Assembly: GCA_032249695.1 (NCBI GenBank)
Contig: JAVVHE010000002.1
Span: 1-64,000, forward strand
Direction of reading: 5' to 3'
DNA: 64,000 nt
DNA from: JAVVHE01 sp032249695
Lineage (GTDB): Bacteria > Pseudomonadota > Alphaproteobacteria > Sphingomonadales > Sphingomonadaceae
Shown here: positions 47,681 through 56,037 of the stretch, in pieces
How the letters are laid out: the number at the start of each line of letters is the position of its first letter
How positions within the stretch are numbered: position 1 is the first letter of the stretch
The notes under the pieces: model-generated
Seen by the model: the letters and a program-made list of their open reading frames with translations, nothing else
What the model was told of the DNA's origin: nothing
The model's database searches: none
Position numbers and translations under genes: made by a program

Positions 47681-49348
47681 ATGACGGCACGCCAGTCGGA
47701 CGTTCTTGCACAGCTGGTCAGCGACCGCGGGCTCGTCGCGCCCGAGGCGCTGGCGCGCGCGCGGATGGTCGCGGCGGAGACGGGCGAGCGGCTCGATTCG
47801 GTGCTGACACGGTTGGGCGTGGTGCCCGAGGCGCGGCTGGCCGACACCCTCGCCGCCGCTGCGGGCGTCGAGGTCGCGACCGCGGCCGACTTCCCGGCGC
47901 TGCCGCTGCCGGGGATCAGCGAACGCTTCCTGCGCGACGTGAAGGCGCTGCCGCTGTGGGACGATGGCAGCGAGGTCGGCGTGGCGTTTGCCGATCCGCT
48001 CGATCGCGAAGCAGCCGACGCGCTCAGCTTCGCGCTCGGCCGCCGCATCCGCCCGTTCGCGGCGCGCGCGAGCGATGTCGAAGCCGCGCTCGATCGGCTC
48101 TATGGTGCTGTGGCGCTTGAGGGGGTGGCCGACGCGGGTGCGGCCGACGACGACGACCTCGAGCGACTGAAGGACCTCGCCTCCGATGCGCCCGTCATCC
48201 GCGCGGTCAACCGGCTGATCGCGCGCGCGGTCGATGCGCGCGCGTCGGACATCCACGCCGAGCCGGCCGAGGACGCGCTCACCATTCGTTTCCGCGTCGA
48301 TGGCGTGATGCGCGAGGAGCAGCCGCTGCCGTCGGCGATGCGGCAGAGCTTCGTCAGCCGCGTGAAGGTGATGGCGAGCCTCAACATCGCCGAAAAGCGG
48401 CTGCCGCAGGACGGGCGGCTGCGCATCGCGGTCAAGGGGCACGAGATCGACCTGCGCGTCGCGACCAGCCCGACGATCCACGGAGAGGCGGTGGTGATGC
48501 GGTTGCTGGACCGCTCCGAGCTGCAGCTGTCGCTCCCCGCGCTGGGGTTCGACAGCGGGGAGGCCGCGCGGCTGACCGCGATTCTCGAGCGGCCGCACGG
48601 CATCGTGCTGGTGACCGGGCCGACCGGCAGCGGCAAGACGACGACGCTCTATGCGGCGCTGAGCCTGCTGAACACGCCCGCGCGCAAGCTGCTGACGATC
48701 GAGGATCCGATCGAATACCGGCTGCAGGGCATCAACCAGACGCAGGTGCAGCCCGCAATCGGCCTGAGCTTCGCGGCCGCCTTGCGCAGCTTCCTGCGCC
48801 AGGACCCCGACGTGATGATGGTCGGCGAAATCCGCGATCTGGAAACCGCCGACGTTGCGGTGCAGGCTGCGCTGACCGGACATCTGATCCTGTCGACGCT
48901 CCACACCAACACCGCCGCGTCGGCGGTGACGCGTCTGATGGACATGGGCGTCGAGCCGTTCCTGATCACGTCGACCTTGAACGCGGTGCTGGCTCAGCGG
49001 CTGGTCCGCCGCCTGTGCGCCGCCTGCCGCGAGCCCACCGATCCGTCCGACGCTGAACTGAAGGCGCTTGGGCCCGAGCTTGTCCATCACCGCCCGGCGC
49101 GGCTTTACCATGCGCGCGGCTGCCCGGAGTGCGGCGGGAGCGGCTATCGCGGCCGCGTCGCGATCGTCGAACTGCTGACGATGGACGAGGGGCTGGGGCG
49201 CCTGGTGCTTGCCCGCGCCGAGGCGCGCGAGATCGAGCGCGCGGCGCGCGCCGCGGGAATGCGACCGATGCTGGCCGACGGCTTGCTGAAGTGCGCGGCG
49301 GGTGAGACGACCGTCGAGGAGGTCTTGCGCGTGACGCGCGAGGGGTGA
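47681..49348 (+). CDS. gspE: type II secretion system ATPase GspE
   Basis: A 555-residue hexameric ATPase that powers pseudopilus assembly in protein export across the outer membrane. The N1/N2 domains come first. Then the core has Walker A GPTGSGKTTT (about 313-322), the Asp and His boxes, Walker B VGEIRD, and the zinc site formed by CAAC and CPEC near the C terminus. That zinc motif distinguishes GspE from PilB only partly, but the MshEN/GspE_N region and NPE layout fit GspE. No other gsp gene lies in the window, so the cluster is split or continues elsewhere. Confidence 0.85.
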   Translation: MTARQSDVLAQLVSDRGLVAPEALARARMVAAETGERLDSVLTRLGVVPEARLADTLAAAAGVEVATAADFPALPLPGISERFLRDVKALPLWDDGSEVGVAFADPLDREAADALSFALGRRIRPFAARASDVEAALDRLYGAVALEGVADAGAADDDDLERLKDLASDAPVIRAVNRLIARAVDARASDIHAEPAEDALTIRFRVDGVMREEQPLPSAMRQSFVSRVKVMASLNIAEKRLPQDGRLRIAVKGHEIDLRVATSPTIHGEAVVMRLLDRSELQLSLPALGFDSGEAARLTAILERPHGIVLVTGPTGSGKTTTLYAALSLLNTPARKLLTIEDPIEYRLQGINQTQVQPAIGLSFAAALRSFLRQDPDVMMVGEIRDLETADVAVQAALTGHLILSTLHTNTAASAVTRLMDMGVEPFLITSTLNAVLAQRLVRRLCAACREPTDPSDAELKALGPELVHHRPARLYHARGCPECGGSGYRGRVAIVELLTMDEGLGRLVLARAEAREIERAARAAGMRPMLADGLLKCAAGETTVEEVLRVTREG

Positions 49349-49352
49349 GGCG

Positions 49353-49952
49353 TCAGGCCCGGCCGTGCTCGTCGGTGGCGAGCAGCGTGTCGACGCGCGC
49401 GAGCTCGGCGGGGGTCAGGGGTGCTGCTTCCGGGATCGCGCGGCGGCGGCGCAGCATTGCCCAAGCGCCCACGCCGCCGAGGAGCACGAACGCCGCCGGG
49501 CCGTACCACAGCGCCAGAGTCGCGCCTTCCACCGGCGGCTTCAGCAGCACGAAATTGCCGTAGCGCGCGACGATGTAGGCGCGGGCGTCGGAGTCGCTGT
49601 CGCCTTTGGCGAGGCGCTCGCGCACCAGCAGCCGCAGGTCGCGTGCGAGCGGGGCGTCGGAACTGTCGATGTCCTGATTCTGGCAGACGAGGCAGCGCAG
49701 TTCCTGGCTGAGATGCCGCGCGCGCGCTTCGAGCCTGGGGTCGGCGAGCTCTTCGTCGGGGAGGACGGCGTGGGCCGGTGCGGCCAGCAGCGCCAGCGAC
49801 AGCGCCGCCAGCCGCCCTACCAGCCTGCGGCCGGCCGCCACGCGGAGCTTCGTGAGGAATTGGACGGAGCGCCGCCCGCTCCGCTCCGATCTCCGATCGG
49901 GGGGTGGGACCGTCCCGGCGGACGCCGGGGTGGTGGAGGGGCCGCCGCTCAC
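49353..49952 (-). CDS. ccmH: cytochrome c maturation protein CcmH
   Basis: About 199 residues. CcmH keeps apocytochrome CXXCH thiols reduced for haem ligation. The key motif is LRCLVCQNQDID, followed by LARDLRLLVRERLAKG and a C-terminal membrane helix (LWYGPAAFVLLGGVGAWAML). The start at GTG 49952 overlaps the ccmG stop (GTGA). That gives an odd ~37-residue Pro/Ser/Arg-rich extension before the signal peptide (LAALSLALLAAPAHA). An internal GTG at 49841 would give a normal N terminus. The extension looks like translated GC-rich repeat DNA. Confidence 0.88.
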   Translation of the reverse strand: MSGGPSTTPASAGTVPPPDRRSERSGRRSVQFLTKLRVAAGRRLVGRLAALSLALLAAPAHAVLPDEELADPRLEARARHLSQELRCLVCQNQDIDSSDAPLARDLRLLVRERLAKGDSDSDARAYIVARYGNFVLLKPPVEGATLALWYGPAAFVLLGGVGAWAMLRRRRAIPEAAPLTPAELARVDTLLATDEHGRA

Positions 49953-50482
49953 GCTTCGCTCCTCAGCTTTGCCATCAGCGGCTTCAGCGTTTCCTCCCAC
50001 ACGTCGGGGGTGATCGGGCCGATCTGCTTGTAGCGCACGCGGCCGTGCTTATCGACGACGAACGTCTCTGGCGCGCCGGTCACGCCGAGGTCGATCGCGG
50101 TGCGGCCTTCGAAGTCCATCGCGGTGCGCGCGAACGGGTTGCCCGATTGCGTCAGGGTCGCCTGCGCGTCCTCGGCGCGGTCCTTCCACGCGAGGCCGTA
50201 GATCGGCACGCCGTCGGCCTTCAGCTGCATCAGCACCGGATGCTCAACCTTGCAGCTGACGCACCACGAAGCCCAGACGTTCAGCAGCTTGGGCTCGCCC
50301 CGGAAGTCGGCCGTCGCGAAGCCCGGCGCGCCCGGCTGGATGCCCGGCCGCGCGAACTGCGGCAGCGGCTTGTCGATCAGCATCGACGGCAGGATCTTCG
50401 GGTCATGCGTCAGGCCGCGGCCGAACGCAGCGACCAGCACGGCGAGCGCGATCAGCGGCAGGACGAAGACGAGGCGGCTCAC
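49949..50482 (-). CDS. ccmG: thiol:disulfide interchange protein CcmG (DsbE)
   Basis: A 177-residue membrane-anchored, periplasmic thioredoxin-like protein that reduces CcmH or apocytochrome c. One N-terminal transmembrane helix (about 4-22) precedes the thioredoxin fold with active site WASWCVSCKVEHP and cis-proline loop GAPETFVVD. Start GTG overlaps the ccmF stop, and the stop overlaps the ccmH start, so all three genes are coupled. Confidence 0.92.
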   Translation of the reverse strand: MSRLVFVLPLIALAVLVAAFGRGLTHDPKILPSMLIDKPLPQFARPGIQPGAPGFATADFRGEPKLLNVWASWCVSCKVEHPVLMQLKADGVPIYGLAWKDRAEDAQATLTQSGNPFARTAMDFEGRTAIDLGVTGAPETFVVDKHGRVRYKQIGPITPDVWEETLKPLMAKLRSEA

Positions 50483-52557
50483 TCGGCGGGCACCGCGATT
50501 GGGGGCATTCCGCCCGGCGCCCCGCCACCGGCGTTCGGCCGGCCCCCTTCCCCGGGCGGAGCCTGAGGCGGGACGGCTGCGCGGCGGCGGGCTTCGGCGG
50601 CTGGAGCGCCGAGGCGGTAGCGGCGGTCGGAGAGCGAGGTCATGCCACCGGCAGCCATCAGGAACGCACCCGCCCAGATCCACGTGACCAGCGGGTGCCA
50701 GTACATGCGCACCACCAGCGCATCGCGCCCGTCGGAGAGCTTGGTCGGCTCTCCCACCGAGATGTAGACGTTGCCGAAAAACCCGTTCTCGACCGCTGCG
50801 ACCGTCGTCTGGCTGCCCGCGACCGGGAACGCCCGGCGCTCGCTCGTCATAAAGCGCGCCTGGTCGCCCTCGATCAGGCTGAAGCGCGCGACCAGCGCCT
50901 GGTAGTTCGGCCCGCGGCCGTCGCGCACCTCGTCCAGCCGCACCGTCGCCGGGCCGATCACCGCCTGGTCGCCCGGCCGCATCGACAGCACCTTGTCGGC
51001 CGAGAAGGCGCCCATCGCGGTCACCCCGGCTGCGAACACGCCCAGCCCGGCATGGGCCAGCACCAGCCCCCACACGCTGTTGGGCGTCGTGCGGATCAGC
51101 CTCAGAACCGTTGCGTCCTCGGCCTGCCCCAGCCGCCAGCGGCGCCACAGCACCGCGCCCGCGCCGCCGATGCACCATACCGCCAGCCCGAAGCCGAGCG
51201 CAGTCACCACGTAACGCACCCCGAACACCAGCACGCCCGCACCAAGCGCCACCGCGCCCGCGAGCGCCGGGGTGCGCATTCGCTGCCACAGCTCCTCAAA
51301 GCGGTCGCGGCGCCATTGCAGCAGTGGCCCCGCGGTCAGAACCAGCAGCAAGACCGCCATGATCGGCGCGAAGGTGATCGCATAATAGGGCGGGCCGACG
51401 CTGATCTTGTCGTTGCCGCTGCTGACCGCTTCCATCAGCACCGGATAGAAGGTGCCCAGGAACACCGTCGCGGTCGCCGCGGTCAGCAGAACATTGTTCG
51501 CGACGAGGCCGCTCTCGCGGCTGACCGTGCCAAACATCGCGCCCGATCGCAGCGACGGCGCGCGCCAGGCGAACAGCGCCAGGGCGGCGCCCGTCATGCC
51601 GACAAGCATCGCCAGCACGAACACGCCGCGCGCGGGATCGACCGCGAAGGCGTGGACGCTCGTCAGCACGCCCGATCGCACGAGGAAGGTGCCAATGAGG
51701 CTGAGCGTGAAGGTGAGGATCGCGAGCAGCAGCGTCCAGCTGATGAGCGCGCCGCGCCGTTCCAGCACGCTGACGCAGTGCAGCAGCGCGGTCCCGGCGA
51801 GCCACGGCATGAAGCTGGCGTTCTCAACCGGGTCCCAGGCCCACCATCCGCCCCAGCCGAGCACGTTGTACGCCCAGATCGATCCCATCGTGATGCCGAT
51901 GGTGAGCGCGATCCAGCTGACGAGCACCCACGGCCGGATCCAGCGTGCCCAGGCGGCGTCGGCGCGGCCCTCGATCAGGGCGGCGGCTGCGAAAGCGAAC
52001 GCCACCGAGAAGCCGACATAGCCGATATAGAGGCACGGCGGGTGCAGGATCAGGCCCGGATCCTGAAGGAGCGGGTTGAGTTCCTGCCCGTCGAGCGGCG
52101 CGGGGCTGAGGCGGGCGAACGGGTTCGACGTGAACAGCAGGAAGGCCAGGAACAGCGTGCCGATCATCGCCTGCACCGACAGCACACGCGCCTGCAGCGT
52201 CTCGCGCATGTCGCGCCCGAACAGGGCGAGGAACGCGCCGAACGTGCCGAGGATCAGCACCCACAGCAGCATCGAACCTTCGTGGTTTCCCCACGTTGCG
52301 CCCAGCCGATAGGCGAGCGGCTGGGTGGAGTGACTGTGCTCGGCGACAAGCGCGACCGAGAAATCGAGCCGCGCGAACGATGCCATAAGGCAGCCGAACG
52401 CTACCGCGATCAACACGCCCTGCACGATCGCTGCAGTGCGGCCAAATGCCATCAGCGCCGGCTCCCCCCGCGCGGCGCCGACCAGCGGGACAGCGGACTG
52501 GAATATCGCGGCTGCAAAAGCGAGAATTAGGGAAAACTGGCCGATTTCTGCGAGCAC
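50479..52557 (-). CDS. ccmF: cytochrome c haem lyase subunit CcmF
   Basis: A 692-residue multi-span membrane protein that takes haem from CcmE and joins it to apocytochrome c with CcmH. The tryptophan-rich WWD domain GWGGWWAWDPVENASF (about 235-250) and the surrounding HPP and HSV histidines mark the haem site. About 15 membrane segments are visible. The start is GTG 52557 with GGAG nine bases upstream. The C terminus carries a Pro/Gly-rich tail (PPQAPPGEGGRPNAGGG...) that looks like translated repeat DNA. ccmE is not adjacent; ccmF opens the operon. Confidence 0.94.
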   Translation of the reverse strand: MLAEIGQFSLILAFAAAIFQSAVPLVGAARGEPALMAFGRTAAIVQGVLIAVAFGCLMASFARLDFSVALVAEHSHSTQPLAYRLGATWGNHEGSMLLWVLILGTFGAFLALFGRDMRETLQARVLSVQAMIGTLFLAFLLFTSNPFARLSPAPLDGQELNPLLQDPGLILHPPCLYIGYVGFSVAFAFAAAALIEGRADAAWARWIRPWVLVSWIALTIGITMGSIWAYNVLGWGGWWAWDPVENASFMPWLAGTALLHCVSVLERRGALISWTLLLAILTFTLSLIGTFLVRSGVLTSVHAFAVDPARGVFVLAMLVGMTGAALALFAWRAPSLRSGAMFGTVSRESGLVANNVLLTAATATVFLGTFYPVLMEAVSSGNDKISVGPPYYAITFAPIMAVLLLVLTAGPLLQWRRDRFEELWQRMRTPALAGAVALGAGVLVFGVRYVVTALGFGLAVWCIGGAGAVLWRRWRLGQAEDATVLRLIRTTPNSVWGLVLAHAGLGVFAAGVTAMGAFSADKVLSMRPGDQAVIGPATVRLDEVRDGRGPNYQALVARFSLIEGDQARFMTSERRAFPVAGSQTTVAAVENGFFGNVYISVGEPTKLSDGRDALVVRMYWHPLVTWIWAGAFLMAAGGMTSLSDRRYRLGAPAAEARRRAAVPPQAPPGEGGRPNAGGGAPGGMPPIAVPAE

Positions 52558-52701
52558 TTGGGCTCCGATGAACTAAGAATGAGGCTCTATCGCGATTATA
52601 GCGGCGTGCGAAAAACTCGGCTAGTAGAGCGATTGCCGCGCTGGGGCGTGGCGGTGAGAGGGGAACCGGGCCGGGGGCACCGGCACGGGCGCGGAGGGGC
52701 A

Positions 52702-55161
52702 GTGTCGGAGAACGTGCGCGTTGCGATCGTCGGGTCGGGGCCGGCAGGGCTGAGCGCGGCTGCCCACGCCGCCAAGCTCGGGCTGAGCCACGTGCTGCTG
52801 GAAAAGACCGACCACCTCTCTGACACTATCTACAAGTATCAGAAGGGTAAGCACATCATGGCGACGCCGACGCAGCTGTTGCTGCGATCGGATGTGCACT
52901 TCGCCGAAGGCAAGCGCGAGCCGACTTTGGCGCAGTGGGACGAGGACGCCAGGGTGAACGGCGTCAATGTGAAGTACAACGCGGACGTCGTGAAGATCGA
53001 AGGCGCGAAAGGCGACTTCCGCCTGACGACCGCGGCCGGCGATACGGTGAACGCTGAGGTCGTCGTTTTGGGCATCGGCGTGCAGGGCAACCCCAATACG
53101 CTCAACGTGCCGGGTGACCTGTCGATCGTGCAGTATCAGCTCGATGATCCGGGCGAGTATATCGACGAGCATATCGTCGTGATCGGCGGCGGCGACGCGG
53201 GCATCGAGAACGCTATGGGTCTGATCGCCGATCCCGCGCAAAAGAACACCGTTACGCTGCTACAGTTTGCGCCGGACTTTCCGACCGCCAAGGGCCCGAA
53301 CGTGTCGATGCTGATGGCCGCGCGCGATGCCGGCCGCTGCGGCGTCTATACAAGCGCGAAAACCACAGCGATCGAGCCGGGCGAGCGCCGCCTGCTGGTG
53401 GTCGACACCCCGAACGGCGAGGTGAAGATCCCGGTCGACCGCGTCATCGCGCGCATCGGCGCCGCGCCGCCGCGCAAGTTCCTAGATTCGATCGGCATCC
53501 AGTTCGCCAGCGCCGACCGCTTTGCCTTCCCGACACTCAGCCCGCAGTTCGAAACGAGCGTGCCGGGCATCTATGTGATCGGTGCGCTGGCGGGCTATCC
53601 GCTCATCAAGCACTGCATGAACCAGGGCCATGACGTCATCGAGTTCATCCAGGGCAATATCGGCCTGAAGCCTGCCGACGAGCCGCTGCTCGTCGAGCGG
53701 TTCAAGGGGCTGAAGGGCGGCAAGGACGTCGATTACTGGCTGGATTACATCCGCCAGAACGTCGAGGTGTTCCGCGAACTCTCGCCGCTCCAGATGCGCG
53801 AGTTCATGATCGAGGCGGACGTGCACAGCGTCCCAGCGGGCAAGGTCATCTTCAACCGCGCCGATGCTGGCAGCTCGCTGTGGTTCGTCGCGAACGGGTC
53901 GGTCGCGGTGGAGATCGATGCGAACGACCGGGCGAAGCAGATCACCATCCCCTCGGGCCAGTTCTTCGGCGAGATCGGCCTCATTTCCGGCCGCCGCCGC
54001 TCGGCAACGGTGCGTGCGGCGCAGGATTCGATCCTTGTCGAGCTGCCGCGCAACATGGCGCGCAAGCTGATGGCGCAGGTGCCGGCGGCGGGCGAGGTCA
54101 TCAACCGCACGATGACCGAGCGCGAGCTGATGCAGGTGTTCGGCCCCGGCCTGACGCGCGAGGACGTGGCCGAGGTGATGGCCAAGGCCGAATACAAGTC
54201 GCTGCGCGCGAACGAGGTGCTGATCGAGGAGGGTGACGCCGGGCTGGACCTGTTCGTGGTCCGTTTTGGCAGCCTGATCGTCGAGAAGGCGATCGCGGGC
54301 AAGCCGATTTTCCTGTCCTACCTGCCGGCGGGCAGCTTCGTTGGTGAAATGAGCGTCATCACCGGCGCCAGGCGCAGTGCCACGGTGCGCGCCGCGATCA
54401 AGTCCGACGTGGTGAAGATCGACGGCGCGGCGTTTCGCGCGCTGCTTGAGCGCAAGCCCGACGTGCTCACGCGCTTGCAGGCGCAGATGGCGCAGCGCTC
54501 GGCGCTCAACACGCATATCGAGGCGCAGCGTGAGAGCTTCGGCTCAGTCGTCGAATATCACAGCGAAACTGCGCGCTTCATGGTCGCGAACGGGCTGGGC
54601 GAAGCGACCGACGTGCTGCTGATCGACGAGACGCTGTGCGTCGGCTGCGATAATTGCGAGCGCGCCTGCGCCGACGCGCATGACGGGCTCAGCCGCCTCG
54701 ACCGCGAGGCGGGTAAGACCTTCGCGCACCTGCACGTGCCGACCAGCTGCCGCCACTGCGAGCATCCCCACTGCATGAGCGATTGCCCGCCCAACGCGAT
54801 CCAGCGCGGCGCCGACGGCGAGGTGAGGATCGACGATATCTGTATCGGCTGCGGCAACTGCGAGCGCTTCTGCCCCTATGGCGTGATCCGGCTGGACTAC
54901 ACGCCGCCCAAGAAGCCGAGCTTGCTCAGCTGGCTGCTCTTCGGCTTCGGCCCCGGCCCGGGCGAGCCTAGCCATGCCTGGGCGCACAGCCATCGCAAGA
55001 AGGGCGGGCCGGAGCCCCACAAGCACGCAGTCAAATGCGACATGTGCGCCGGGATCGACGGCGGCCCGTCATGCGTGCGCGCCTGCCCTACGGGCGCCGC
55101 GATCCGCGTCAGCCCCGAACAATATCTGAAGGTGGCGCTGCGCCACCGGGAGACGGCGTGA
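52702..55161 (+). CDS. FAD/NAD(P) oxidoreductase - double cNMP-binding - four-cluster Fe-S fusion protein
   Basis: An 819-residue soluble protein with four parts. Residues 1-330 are a TrxB/YpdA-like flavin oxidoreductase with GSGPAG (11-16) and NAD(P)-binding GGGDAG (162-167), but with no redox CXXC. Residues ~360-470 and ~484-595 are two cyclic-nucleotide-binding domains, each with the phosphate-binding cassette (FFGEIGLIS...RRRSA, 421-435; FVGEMSVITGARRSA, 546-560). Residues ~640-800 are a ferredoxin domain of the NrfC/DMSO-reductase beta type with 16 cysteines in four groups (646/649/652/656, 683/686/691/695, 714/717/720/724, 779/782/791/795). GTG 52702 has a good GGAGG. It should move electrons from NAD(P)H through Fe-S clusters under cyclic-nucleotide control. 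The next gene overlaps by one base. Confidence 0.9.
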   Translation: MSENVRVAIVGSGPAGLSAAAHAAKLGLSHVLLEKTDHLSDTIYKYQKGKHIMATPTQLLLRSDVHFAEGKREPTLAQWDEDARVNGVNVKYNADVVKIEGAKGDFRLTTAAGDTVNAEVVVLGIGVQGNPNTLNVPGDLSIVQYQLDDPGEYIDEHIVVIGGGDAGIENAMGLIADPAQKNTVTLLQFAPDFPTAKGPNVSMLMAARDAGRCGVYTSAKTTAIEPGERRLLVVDTPNGEVKIPVDRVIARIGAAPPRKFLDSIGIQFASADRFAFPTLSPQFETSVPGIYVIGALAGYPLIKHCMNQGHDVIEFIQGNIGLKPADEPLLVERFKGLKGGKDVDYWLDYIRQNVEVFRELSPLQMREFMIEADVHSVPAGKVIFNRADAGSSLWFVANGSVAVEIDANDRAKQITIPSGQFFGEIGLISGRRRSATVRAAQDSILVELPRNMARKLMAQVPAAGEVINRTMTERELMQVFGPGLTREDVAEVMAKAEYKSLRANEVLIEEGDAGLDLFVVRFGSLIVEKAIAGKPIFLSYLPAGSFVGEMSVITGARRSATVRAAIKSDVVKIDGAAFRALLERKPDVLTRLQAQMAQRSALNTHIEAQRESFGSVVEYHSETARFMVANGLGEATDVLLIDETLCVGCDNCERACADAHDGLSRLDREAGKTFAHLHVPTSCRHCEHPHCMSDCPPNAIQRGADGEVRIDDICIGCGNCERFCPYGVIRLDYTPPKKPSLLSWLLFGFGPGPGEPSHAWAHSHRKKGGPEPHKHAVKCDMCAGIDGGPSCVRACPTGAAIRVSPEQYLKVALRHRETA

Positions 55162-56021
55162 TGGCGACGAGCTACGCGCGCGCGACCGAGCATGAAGGTT
55201 TCATGCGCCACCGGGGCTACCGGTGGCTGAAGCTTTCGGCGATCCTCATCGCGCTATGCATCGCGACGTACGCGATGGCCGACGTGCAGCCGCGTCCCAA
55301 CGGCGGCACGTGGGTCGGCTACACGCTCGGCACGATCGGCGTCCTGCTGATCCTGTGGTTGTCGCTGCTGGGCGTTCGCAAGCGCGCGATCACGCCGGGC
55401 AAGTGGAGCCTGAAGGCGTGGACCAGCGCGCATGTCTATCTCGGTCTCAGCCTCATCGTCATCGGCACGCTCCACACCGGCTTTCAGTTCGGCTGGAACG
55501 TCCACACGCTGGCCTACGGCCTGATGATGCTGGTGATCCTGTCGGGCATCTACGGCGTCATCGCCTACGACACGCTTCCGCGCGCACTGAGCGACAATCG
55601 CTCGGAAATGACTCAGCGGCAGATGCTCGATGCGATCGCGGGCCTCGACCGCCAGCTTCACGAGGCGGCGCTGCCGCTGCCGGCCGAGGAGGCGGAGCTC
55701 GTCGAGGGCTCGATCCGGCGGACGCGGCTCGGCGGCGGTCTGTTCGAGCGGCTTTCGGGCCGCAGCCCGCGCTGCGGCAACGTGCGCGCGCTGCGCGAGC
55801 TCGGCGCACGGCTCGATCGCGAACGCGGCTCTCCGCGTAGCGAGATGTTGAGCCGGGTGGTGGCGCTGCTCGATCGCAAGGAGCAGGCCCTGGAGCTGGC
55901 GCGACGGCACATCCAGATCCGCGCGCGGCTGGAAGTGTGGCTGTTCGTCCATGTGCCCGCGACCTTCGCGCTGATCGCAGCGCTCGGAGCGCACATCTTC
56001 AGCGTATTTTATTACTGGTAA
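55161..56021 (+). CDS. membrane protein with two His-X13-His pairs (likely di-haem cytochrome b)
   Basis: A 286-residue membrane protein with about five transmembrane helices (22-42, 51-72, 91-111, 114-136, 257-286) and a helical loop between 140 and 256. Histidines H91 and H105, and H264 and H278, are each spaced by 13 residues in transmembrane helices, the haem-ligating pattern of di-haem b cytochromes and ferric reductases. The last helix ends AHIFSVFYYW, as in such proteins. I do not recognise a named family. Coupled at TGATG to the upstream gene and followed by the decahaem gene, so it should carry electrons across the inner membrane. The haem assignment is an inference from spacing. Confidence 0.78.
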   Translation: MATSYARATEHEGFMRHRGYRWLKLSAILIALCIATYAMADVQPRPNGGTWVGYTLGTIGVLLILWLSLLGVRKRAITPGKWSLKAWTSAHVYLGLSLIVIGTLHTGFQFGWNVHTLAYGLMMLVILSGIYGVIAYDTLPRALSDNRSEMTQRQMLDAIAGLDRQLHEAALPLPAEEAELVEGSIRRTRLGGGLFERLSGRSPRCGNVRALRELGARLDRERGSPRSEMLSRVVALLDRKEQALELARRHIQIRARLEVWLFVHVPATFALIAALGAHIFSVFYYW

Positions 56022-56037
56022 GGGGCGGGCGCGGGGG

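Noticed and set aside
46820..49111. 763-codon open frame antisense to gspE
   Set aside because: Arg/His/Gln-rich, no motifs; a GC-rich shadow of the real gspE and PstS-like genes.
50695..52530. 611-codon open frame antisense to ccmF
   Set aside because: Composition of a shadow (Arg/His/Gln); ccmF is certain.
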